Positions 1 to 12,500 of a stretch of 64,000 nucleotides of DNA are shown here, in pieces. Under the pieces are notes generated by a model. That model was not told the origin of the DNA. It did no database searches and saw only the letters and a program-made list of their open reading frames with translations. Location of the stretch: assembly GCF_000003815.2 (NCBI RefSeq), contig NC_049979.1, positions 27,705,222-27,769,221 of the forward strand, read 5' to 3'. Position numbers and translations under genes: made by a program. This DNA is from Branchiostoma floridae (Eukaryota > Chordata > Leptocardii > Amphioxiformes > Branchiostomatidae). Each line of letters begins with the position of its first letter. Position 1 is the stretch's first letter.

Positions 1-437
1 TTAAGTCAAATGTCTGCCAGCTCTTTGTTATAGTTTTCTGCATAGAAATGCATGATTTTGAGAAAACACACTTCAATGTACATGTATCAACCTTCTTTTC
101 AGCAACAAAACTTCAAATTATTTATTCAACGATCATGAAAAAAAATTTTTTTGCCTCAATTAAAGAATGTCCTTACGAGCTACATGCACAAACAAATAGC
201 TTTATTTTTCTTGATAAGCCAAAGGAACATATCTAGGTTGATACTCAACCCTTACCAGTACCATACTACCAATGATCGTTCAGTATTCAAACCACAAATC
301 TCTGGATTTCTCTTGTTTACATTTTTACACCCAAAGCTATGCACTCATTAAGTTTTCTTTTCTTTATTGTGAAAAATGCAATGTGTAAAGTTAGAAGAAT
401 GCCCAGAGGAATCAGAGTTTGTGAATTTTGTGCTCAC

Positions 438-524
438 CTTACTCTTGCCCAGCTCCACCTGCACCATGTCATGTGCAGAAGGATCACAGAATACAGCAGG
501 GAAAACCTTCATCCCGGGCTCCAC
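438..524 (-). CDS. RYR: RyR exon 38 (last exon in the window)
   Basis: 29 codons, phase 0 to 0. [20 protein letters not shown] then VQVELGKSK matches [29 protein letters not shown]. The GTGAGC donor shows the gene continues beyond base 1; the remaining roughly two thirds, including the pore, lies outside. Confidence 0.95.
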
Positions 525-3500
525 CTGAAATACATAAGGGATACATGGTTATTGGTTTGTATAGTTATGTTGTGTGAAGGATAAAGGATACCAACTAGTG
601 GTATACAACACAGCATATTCTGTATTACCCGAGGTACATGTACCAGTCTGACCCACAGGAGGGATGGGACTGAAGATGATGCAGAATACAGAGTTGTATT
701 GTTGTATGTCATGCGCACTGGCAAAAACACACATTTTAAAGCAAAATACACCAGAGTTTGAGAAAATTTGGCATCCTCAAATAAAGAATTGTTACAACGT
801 CAATTGCAATGTATTCAGATTATCAACAGTGGTGCACTCAGTGCACACAAAGTACATTTGAATTATTCAATGGAAGCCTATGGCATGTGATAACAAGTTA
901 TCACCTGGTCGAGAACACCCGTATCGAACGTTATCATGGCCAAGGTATGACATAAATGTATGTACAGGATAAAGAATACTGACTAATGTAATACTTAATG
1001 AGCAAATATTTCCACACCTTGAACTCCATTGTCCCAATGGGCATACATATACCTGTAGATGTAGTTACAATTTCTAGTTTTCATTCCCTTACAAATTTGT
1101 ACATGTACATGTAGAAGGCAGGATATGATAATGACTGACCTGGAAGGTGGTGGTCAGCTCTTTGCCATAGGCAGAGAAGGACAGTACTCCGGTGGCCACG
1201 TTGGCCATGCAGCCAATGACGAGACCTCGCTTAGCTCCCTCTGGGCCCATGGCTGCTGCGTAGTCACCAGCACAGATCATGAAACAGTTCTGACGAGTGA
1301 TTCTGTCAAATGGTTAAAAAAAGTTGTTAACAACTTGATGACCAAGATTTCTAACTGAATCTGTTAAGGCACAAGAGGAAGTGAAAGAAACAATACAAAT
1401 TACATGTTTTTACTCACACATGTAATATACTATATAATGCTCAGATTCTACTGATCTAGCTAGACTTAAACTTGAAAATCCATCCATAAAACATGTTTTA
1501 CAGAAGTCTGCCTGGTGGATACTAGACTGACGGCCGTTTTTACACACAAAAATGGAAAGACTGATACAAATCACAATTTTCACAAATATATATAACTCGC
1601 ATCCACTGAACTTAAGGGGGAGCTAAACTTAAGATTGAAATCTATACTCTGCTCAATATACTCTGGTCCTCCACTTTTGTTTTACAGAATGTTGTCTTAT
1701 AATATAGCTATATAGTTACAAATTGTAGTCATAGTCTGACTGACAACTGAGGGGATACAGGAGACAATTCAGGGCTGTCCCCCTGTTGACGGAATTTTAT
1801 GACATCAGGGATTAGCACATCCCAATCAGTTCTGACAGAATTATATAAAACAAGTGAGAACTTGACTTTGGGGTACATTTAGCATATTATAGACAGCTTT
1901 TCATTCTTACTGTGCAATGCTGATATTGTAATATCTTAGAGATGAAAACTAAGAGAAGACGTACGTCTCATAGACATTCCCATGTTCGTCACCCATGGTG
2001 CAGGTAACCTGTCTGATCTTCAGGGGATCGAAGTCCCTCTCGTACTGGTGGAAGTCAGTCGTACAGTAGCCCACATACACCTGGTTTGGATCCTGCTGTG
2101 GGAAAATCCTGACAGCCCAGTAGTATGTGGTAACCTACGGAAAGTAACAGAGATAACGTTTCAACAAGGAAAGGTAATATTCACAAGTAAATGCAGCATA
2201 TTTAACTTGAAACCTTAAGCCTACCCAAGACATGTAGAATTGATTTAAAAAGTTAATAGAAAACAGTTATGCAAAACTGAAGTGTTCCAAAAATAAAATT
2301 TGTCCAATATGACACGAAATTTCAGGTCCTTTGGCCCTAAAATAAGTTTAATCTACGACCGAAATGGTAGGATGAGAGGAAGAAAAGTCAGGTGGAAAAT
2401 ATTATCTCAATATCCAAAGCAGTGCCATACAGTTCAGGATTCAACCCTCCAACTTAAGATCTAAATCTACACTTACTACATGTTGTGCAAACGTTTTGTA
2501 TGGAGATTCATGTGGGTAGCCATATGTTCAAGTAGCCATACCATCATGTACATGTACAAGTAGCCATGCCATCGCACCCATCCTTTCTTTTCCAAAAGCC
2601 TTTCCAATCAGCTTGAATCTTAACAGTCTCCTCGGTAACCTTTCTTTACAAATTTACAGCCAAATGATAAACAAAACTGTGACTGACTTTGCTCCAGTCA
2701 GGCTCTTCCTCCTCTGGCTCCGTTGGTGTTGCGGGTGATTCAGGCTCCATGATGACAGAGGCTGGTCTCTTTCTCTTCAGGAGGGTGTCGAGGGGTTTCT
2801 TCTTGGGCTTCTTTTCCTTGGAGGAGTCCAGTTCCCCCATCCTCTCCAGAGACTTCTCTGCCAACATCTTCAGCCTGTCCCTCTCCGTCATGTCGTCCTT
2901 GAACTTGGGTTTCTCTTCGCTGAACTGTCCTTCTTTGCTCTTGACCAGAGCCTCGAAATCAGTGTCAACTGCAACAAGTAGAGAAGTTTGAAACTACATG
3001 CACAGTGACTTAGAGGAAGGTCAGTGATGCTTATTTGCATTGATTTGGGGTATAATTAAGTTGATGACCCATTACGACATGTTATGGTGTCAAAAGACCT
3101 GGTTATTTGCTATAACCACTGAAGAATGTCACTGAGTGTGGAAGTGAAGCATATGACATGATTGATTAATGTCATCTGATTACATTTTACGAGTAATAAT
3201 CAAAATGTTCTTGGCTTGGAGACAAAAAAAAGAACAATGCATGGAACAATTTCTAAACAACATTAAGCTGCTGAATGCTAATTATATTATCTAAAATATG
3301 ATGATTTGGTTGACTGATAATAGTTTAGGACCTGGTTGTCATGAAAGGGACACTTCCTTGATCAGCAGATAGAAAATGACATAAAAAACACACATGTTGC
3401 ATTATCATTACATAATGTACAATGATGAAGATTCATCAAAGGAGATCTTGCCTATTCACGAAATTTCCTGTTTTTCAATATTTTAGAAATTGTGCTATAA

Positions 3501-6500
3501 TTCCCCAATTTGGTGACTGATTGACACCTGTTGGCAACAAATTCATGACTTGTTGGCAACTCTTAAAAAATGTCTTTAGCAAACAGTCACCAACAGGCAA
3601 AACCCTGTGACATACCCACTTTACTGACCTTTGTCAAGAATGGGATCAAACTCCTCCTCAGTCCTGACTCTGGGCCTGGTGAACCTGTCCCTCATCTTGA
3701 CAGGCAGGCTGAGCCGCATGTACACAAAGTTGGGCTCGTCCTGCTTGGTGCTGATCTTCTTGTGCACTACTTTCAGGGAGGGCGGTGCTTTGGCACTGAG
3801 CAAACAACAACAAGGTAACAGATCAGAAAAGTAGTAGATATAGAACAATGAGAGAGAGAGAGAGGGAACTTTATTGCACGACAATTGTAACAGGTATGAT
3901 GTGTGGAAACTTGTAAATATACATGGCAGTTGAGATATTGATTATATCTGCCGGGTCCTTGTCAACTGATGGACTAATGACAATATACATTAACTAACAA
4001 TATTTAAGAACTAAACTTAATGAATGGCAATAAAGACATCTAACTGTCAAAAATGATATGATGCTGACAAGAATTAGTTTTGGAAGTGTACTGACTTTCC
4101 AACATCTATTCCATATGATGCCAAAATGCACCATTTCCTAACTTACATTATAGCCATGTCATTCAATTAACATGTATATTTGCCTTTGGGCCCAAGATTT
4201 CTGTTAACAAGTTTACCAAACAGTAACTGACAGTGTACAGTCATGGTTCCACACTTGCAGACGCAAGATAACATTTCACCTCTGGGCATACATGACATGT
4301 ATTTTTTGTATGACACTAGTCAGACAGTCTTGAAAACATGAGGAGAGTTTCCCTACCCAGGAGGGATCCTGATGACATCAATCTCATCATTACTGATGTT
4401 GCTGAACAGAGGAAGATGATGGACCGTGTACCACATAGTCATGGGCCTCTTCATGTTCCTGTTGGATACAAATAACACTTGATACATGACATACATGGGA
4501 GTTGTTATGTATCATATAAAGGTCCAGGAAATTAAAACTGCTAACACAGCAGTCAGGAAGTAGGATACGGAAGGCAAAGAACTGGAAGATGCACAACCCT
4601 AACATGCATCTCTGCACACTCAATAAAAATGCTTTTTGAAACCTTTATCTACATTTGTATATTAGCAATAATCCATGCATATGAATCTGACAGATGATAC
4701 AATACTACAAGACTTACACACAGAACGGTTCATAGCCCTCTTTCAGCCCATGGACTGTGAAAAACTTGAAAGTAGAGGCATCCTAGGGAAAGAAGAGCAA
4801 CTTCAATTAGATAACAAAAAAATATGAAGATGCTATTCATGATGGTATTCCTAAAAGAATTATAATAAACCATTAATTTTGATGTCTTGTACATGGATCA
4901 CTACAGTAACAAGATTGTTTATTTTCTTGAAGAAAAAAAAGCATGTTTGTCTGTTCTTTGCATTAGGAGATTAAGTTTTAATTGGAGTGTGTGCATAGTG
5001 TATGCATGTGTGATCATGTACTATGTGACTGTTAAAGGGACATAATGTAAAAAATAAAGTTACTGTTTTCGGTCATTTTTCTGCATTATGAGTTGAGTCT
5101 ACCTTATTACACTGCACAGCAATATTTACAACGCATTGATACGGCTTTGTAGTGCCGTGAGGACGTCTTGAAATATGCGCACTTCCCATCGCCGCTTGAG
5201 TTGTCCGCCATTTTATCCAACTCTCCGACGAACCAAGGCGCGCTCTAGAACGTTATTCGGTGGTTCGCTCGAATCATTACTGAAGTTTGTTGCTCCGAGG
5301 ATCTGCGACCGCAACGGTCGATTCGGAAATCTAGGACTGACTTACTTCCGGGTAGGCTACCCGGAAGTAAGTGAATTTGCTCGGGGCTTACTTTGGCGTT
5401 GTTAATTAGCGCTAGAAATGTGATAAAATGACGCAGATAAGTTGGAAATAAGTTACAAATGTCACTCTGACTTGAGATTTTAAAGTTCAGAACATTTGAA
5501 ATTTTGGCGCCATAATTTTACAATATGTCCCTTTAACATTCTGTATATTTTGTATATACATGTAGTTACTGTATTACATAATTTCAGTAGACAAAGTGTG
5601 AATATGAAGCTTCGAAGGTGTTCAACATACGTGTCCGAGGTTTAGCCTGGCCTTCTCTCCCTTTGCAAGACTGCATGCTGGTACGTAACCTGTAAAGAAA
5701 TGTCAATACAATTGTTACATCAGTCAAGGCAAATGAACATGCTCAATCTCCAACCTAATATTCATAGTTCTATCAACACAGTTACAATAGTGCTGTGCAG
5801 TTAAGACAAAATTTCAGGTTAGACATTGCTGTCAAAAAGTATGACGATCACTACTCACCCTCTCCGATTTCAATGTCCTTAAAAGCAACTTCCTGTCCAT
5901 TCTTGTCTACCATCAGCTCACCATTGTAGGTGAAGCCTACACAGTAAATAGAACACAGTACAAGTTTGAGATAATACCAATCTTCACAAGAAAATACAAA
6001 GCACTAACATGAGGTTTAGGACCATGGTAGTAACACTCACTGTGCCAAGTGTCACACAACTCACTAGAAGCTATTTAATTTCCACTTAATGTTAAGAAAA
6101 CGTAAGGATATGTAGTACTCTCTTCAAGGAACGTACTGCAGAATTTTGGCGCCTGAATTGAAAATATTCTTGATTCAAAAATCACCCGTCAGATTGGCAT
6201 TTTTACCTTCTTTTCAACATGTGCACATAATTTCTTGACATTGATAGCCTTGGCACATCATGTAAACAACGCAAAAACTTGAGCACCCCAAACGTATTTG
6301 GAATTCTGGGCTTTGGCGGAAAGTTGGACAACATGACGAACAAGTCAAGGAGCAGTGGAAAGTGCTCTTACTTCTGAGACGTTCTCATAACACAACAAAG
6401 TCTACCTAACCTGTAAGGACAGTACATGTAGATATATGTATAACTTACTGATGTGTCTATCATTCAGGTCCAGTAGACATCCCACCACATCACCAGGCCT

Positions 6501-9500
6501 CCATGTTCGGCCGAAACTTTCGTGATGACCGTGCCATTTCAGCCCCTGTAATAGAACGCAACAACACAGATGCAAGTCAATTTCTGCTTTCTACCAAATT
6601 CTATTCCTGGTTCCTACCAAGTTTCATCAATAATACCAAAATGCAATCCCTGAACAGCTACAGTGACTACCAGTATATAGTCATACATGTTCATTTCTTT
6701 TAAACTTAGTAGTATCTAATATTAATAAAAAAATCATCACAAAATCCAAATCCTCACTGAAATCTTTGTAGTACACACAATCAGTGTTTTATTCTACCAG
6801 TTTTTTAAAGAAAGTTTAGCATTGTACTAATCTTGTTATTCGTTTATCATCACAAAACCTAAGGCTGACATTTGCTCGAGAGCAAATACAGCATATTTCA
6901 GCCATCTCCCTCCCCATGCAACAATAGACTGTTCCAAAATCAAGAAGAGACATGACAAAGATATATTTCAATCCATGTATGGATTGAAATATATCTTACC
7001 ATACCTGTGGTATGGTTGAAATATAATCATGAAGGGTTACTCACATAAAAGCCATCAAAGGCATATGAGAGGTTGTCTGAACCAAGATCCTCATCAGACC
7101 TGGTGAGTGGCGAGCACCAGCCCACCCTCATGTTGCCTGTATCCACAATTTCAAACTCAAAGTACCACTTCCCCTTCTTCACCGCGTACGTCTTCTCTCC
7201 GCGGTACGTCCTTAGCCGAGTCTTCTTGGAACCATTGGCTCCCCTCAAAAGAGCTGAAAAAGCAGTGTGGAAAATCAAGCCTGGTAGTCACAGTGTCTTT
7301 GGTGCAGTGACCATGACACTTGTCTTGTATATCCACAACATAAGAGGCTTACAAGAGAAGGACCTTTGTATGAACTCATTTCTTGATTATCAATGGTATG
7401 ATACCTTACATGTACGCTAATTATCTTTGATGTAAATTCATTTCTGTCTACTCTATAAAGCCACAATGATTCACTTAATATATGGATCATATCCTCTGGG
7501 CACCACAAAACTGATGCGAGTATGCAAATAGAAAAAGAGTTGGATAAAAAGAAAGAAATAGCCTTCATTACAAAATTTAAATGGTCAAGAAGGTTAAACA
7601 AATGACTGATCATGCAGAGTATGGTATACTTAACAGTTCTGTATTTTTGTTCTTTCATGTCTTCTTTGACTTTGTAAAACTTTGTTTGGGGCTTTCAGCT
7701 TACTTGTTACACATGGCAAAAATTTCTTGCACCTAAACATCTATACAAATGTACGTGCTCGACACAAAACTTGCAGTATAGTTCCAATCTTTTCTTTTGG
7801 GGAAACAGAGGACTGTTTTTTGGAAATGAAGGAAATTAAAACTCATGTGTGCGCAGATACTCATCCATACATGTATAATCAAGTCAGTGTGGTCCAAGTA
7901 CAGCTGCATTGCATTCATCTTAAAGGCGCCAAGACACGATGGTCAAATTTGGCCCAAAAGTTTCCATTCGAACGTAGAGTATCGGGTTACCGGAGCTCCC
8001 GCGTGGTCCCCGCGGAGGGCTGACGGTGGCTAAAACATCTTCTACAAGATCGTGATAGTTAGAAAAGCAACCCCTCGCACGTGTCTCGTCGAGATTAAAT
8101 GAAAATTGGCAATGTGTACACGTCAAATCTTGCCGTGTACGTGTGCTGCACAGTTTCGTTTCAATGTTTTCTGAAATATGCCTAGTTGGTTGATTTAGAA
8201 AGGGTGTTTGTTGCACAAAAAAGCAAATACCATATTCAGATCGGTCCTAAATTTGAATGAAAATCCAAATCTTTTATATCATATGAGTAATGATTGTAAG
8301 ATTAAACTTTCTGTCTTAGGGATTTTTCAACTTGTGCTTAGAACTATTTTTACAGACAATATAAGGTCGAAAAATCATGTTTTTCACACTCAAAGACTCG
8401 TAATTCAAAATTGCCTCCATATTCCAAAAATCCCTAAGACACAAACCTGGAGATATTAGTTGTCGACAATATAAGTCCTGAAAGAGTTGTTTTGCACGCG
8501 TTTTGTAAGCGATTTAAATACCATGTTTGGCCGTATGTCGAGCCGCACTGATAGGGACATGGGGTAATTGATACCGCCGTAAACATGTGTTGTGATATTC
8601 AAGGTCACCAATAATGACGCCAGCAGCTTTGTTACATGTCACATGTTCCAAACTTGGCGGCAGCAAAACTAAGCTTGCCAGATAACGTTTTATATTTGCG
8701 AAAAAGTTAGTTTTTCTTCTGACGCACGGCACTCAGGAAAACAAGGGTGTTTTATGCGTGTTTACTGTCACAACCTGCGGATGACCGCGGGTGACCTCTA
8801 ATAGAACGTCCGTTCTTTTCGATCACGTCAGCGTTCTGTTCGATTACGTCAGATGGAACATGATTCGTGTTCTAAATCCCCCAATAGAATATTGACATTT
8901 ACTTCACCATACTAACACATTTGTATTATCATTTCGTACTTTCAGTGTTTTAAAGGATGCACAATCATGCCGCAAACAAACCCATTTGATTTACTGGGTC
9001 CATCAATAAATCAGCACAGAATCGAGCCAGTTTTCCGTCGGTAATATTCAAATGCGTGAGGTCAACAAGCGAATTGAATCTGATTCGCCCGGTCGCAAAT
9101 CAAAACCTGATTCGAACAAGTGACAATATCTCCAGAAGCGTCTGTGATGGATTGGTCATGTTCGCGTACGTTCCAAAAATTTGAAATAATGGCACGTGCA
9201 GCGCTCAGATTTTCAATGAGTTCTCACTACCCAACAACTTCTCATCTTCGCTCAATGACAGTGGATGTGCAATGAGATAGTGTTATTTAATCTTACTGTA
9301 TGTAAAAATGACTTTAAAATTGAATTTGAAAAGACGAAAAAAATTGCTCTGGGCGCCTTTAAATAACTTATTCTATAGAGTTTGAGCCCGTTTCTACTCA
9401 TAATTCGGGTATCTTTAATTTCCAACATCCCACCTCTGATGGCCGGCTCGTCAGATGTGACGGGTGGTTCAATGGAGTAGCCATAAGCCAGAAGGGTGCG

Positions 9501-12500
9501 GATTGCCTCATACCCTTTCTCCCTGTTGTTCTGTTTGACAGACTCGGGGAGAAGATTGTAAGGCAACAGATAGGGATGTCTCTTCAGCTCCTTGTCCTGG
9601 GAAAAGAGTGGGCAAATTATCCGTTAATAGTTTCATCAGGTATCTGAACTGAACAAAGTCTTCTTCGTTACACAACCTTCTTTGATTCTTCAGTAAACGT
9701 TTCGACCGCCGATCTGTCGTCTTCAACAGTACAAAATGAACTAGCAGCAAGGATGCGTAACGTATCATGTTCGAGAACATCCCAATGTCAAGTAATTACG
9801 TCACAATACAATGGGTTAAGTTCGGATTGCACTGACACACAACTAAGTGTTTTATTCAACCTAGGTTTTGGTGACCATCTTCCTCAGAGCAATTACTTGA
9901 TGTTTGTGACCTGTAAGCAACACCTATGATGCAACACCTATGCTGTCAGTATTGCCATGAGGAAGGTGACAGACGATAGCACAAACGTTTGTCGAATAAA
10001 ACATTAAAAGAATCTTGTTATTCAAGAACGTTTATCAAACACTAACCTCGACCAGTCCGTGGGTCCACTTGAGCCGGACTCTGTCCCGTGCCCAGATGTT
10101 GTGGGTGTTCTCTGCCAGCTGCTCCACCAGCTCCTTCAGCTTTTTGGTCAGGGATGTTTTGGAGGTGTCCACAGGGGCAGGTTTGTACCCATTAGCCATC
10201 ATGTAGCTGGGGGAAAATGTAACATTTACTTGATAATGTGTACAGTCCATATATTCAGAACTAGGGTGGGTACTGGTACCAAAAATTCAGGTACAGGTCC
10301 TTTGTATCCTTGGTGCTGAATATTCAGCTGTTGTTAGAGCACATGAATCATTCCATATTTGAAGTTTCGAAATTCTTTTGTATCATTGGTGATGAAGCTT
10401 CATCTGTCGATACAGCACTAGGGATTGGCAATGGTACAGAAAACTCAGGTACAGGTCCAATTCAGGTCGATCCTAAACCTGATTATCTGAAAACTTGTGA
10501 GCAGGCGATACTGGAAACAATGGCCTATTTCACTCTAACAAAGGGTTCTGTTAAGTAGAGCAACCGACTTCCACTGGCAGTCTAAAATCCCATCATCATG
10601 TTAGCAACACTGACTATCAACTCTCCTCTACTTGTTACCTATGGACTAGTTAGCCCCGAAACAAGTGAATAACAACAATAAGCAACAATACTTACTTCTT
10701 TGGCAGCCTGAGTTTCTTGACCTTCTTGGCTGCTTCGATGTCAGCTACACCAATATGGTAGCCAAGAGAAACAATGGCCCTGTATGATACAAAGAAAGCA
10801 CCCGCCATAAGCTTGGTAAGGAAACATCGCTTTTATATTATGTACATTGAAAACTTGACCATATTTGCAGAATTAGCAATACCAAAGTAGCATCAGCACC
10901 AACAGCAGCATGTTTTTAGTATGCTGCTTTTATCAACAACCATTATGCACCTTTGTCAAAACATCCTGCCATTCCAAAGCTATAAAAATAAATAAGATTC
11001 AGCTTAACATACATATAAACTAGTCCGTTCCTTTATTTTCATATACCTCCTGATTCTAAATGCTGGTCCTTTGTGGTACAGTTAGAAAAATTAGTTACCC
11101 AACTCAGTAAGGCATTGAAAGTACAGTCCTGGTCGGTCAACCATTAGGCACTGGCAACTACCTCCAGTCACAAGCCATATTAAAACAGTCCCGTCCATTT
11201 TTACACAGTTAATCCCACCCTGACCAAAAACCTGTCTTTGGCAACCATTTTCCTCTGTCCCTTAAATGGTCGCTAATTACAGGTCTGACTGTACATCAAT
11301 GCACATAATAACAATAGTGGTACCCCATGTCAATTTACACTAGTTACACCAATCCCATTTCCTCATGAGCATTTTAATTTTCTTCTGTCTTCTTCAAAAT
11401 ACACAAACATAATTTATATGATGGTCTGTGTCCCTTTGTTAAATCCTGTCAACCAGTCATTAGAATCCATATCAATATGAAATGGTCTCATAATTTCTCA
11501 ATCACTCTTGGTTATATGATATACTATAAAATGATAGATCATATAGCCAAGTGTGTAGTAAACAAAATCATAACTCAAAGACAGATTTTTGGCAGTACAA
11601 ATTGCAAAAAATAAAGCAGCACTCATATCTGAGACATAAATGTACACACTGCACCATTGAATTAGGTTAGACTGCCATCAAGTTTTAGGAAACACAAAGT
11701 TTCTTTTCAGCGGATCAATTTTCATTTGGCAAGTCTCAGGAAGCTTGCAAAATTTTTGCAAATAGTTGTGGGCAATCTTAGGAGCATCATAGCATAATAC
11801 AGATATTCTATCAATTATATACTCAAAGAAGTTCTATATATCATGATAGTAAAACACCCAGTTACAACTCAGCCAGTATAAAGAACAGCACCTTAAAGCC
11901 ATTTTAAAGTTAAGGGAACCTCTGCCTACAGAACAGCTCAGAAGATATCATTAATCAAGGCAAACAGTCCACTCTGCTGAAGCATAGCCAGGGAGAAAAG
12001 CCATGGGGGAGTCACGCAGCGGCAGCGGGGCTGTAACCATGGAAAAAACACCATTTACTTGAGAGTCTCCTGTGTCAGGTGGGTTTGGGAGTACCGCTCG
12101 TTGTGAGGCAACTTGGAAAACACGATCAGGAGCGGCTCCAGCTTATTTCCCTCATCTAGTTTCTGGTGGAACAAAATTTGAGACGTTAACGTTTTTTTGG
12201 GGTGGAAGTGGTACGACTTACTTGAGGCTCTCCAGTTTAAAATTGATTTGAGCCGTCCTCTCATCATGGTGAAGCTTGCTGAAGTCATGAGTCGGGGCTC
12301 CTGTTGTCTCTCCTCATCCTCAGCCTAACAGTACGGAAACAGTACAGAAACAACCAGTGGATAGGACAGGGTGAAACACTGCCTTTGGTACTGAACATTA
12401 ATCTTCAAACTAAAATATTTGTTTGTTCACTCGTTCATTCATTTATTCCATTCCTTTCCTATAGGACCGTGTGAAACGTTCCCTTTTTCACTTTCACTGT

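Noticed and set aside
7275-7658. 127-codon minus ORF in intron 27
   Set aside because: Lies between two perfectly phased RyR exons, has no family features and has intron-like base composition.
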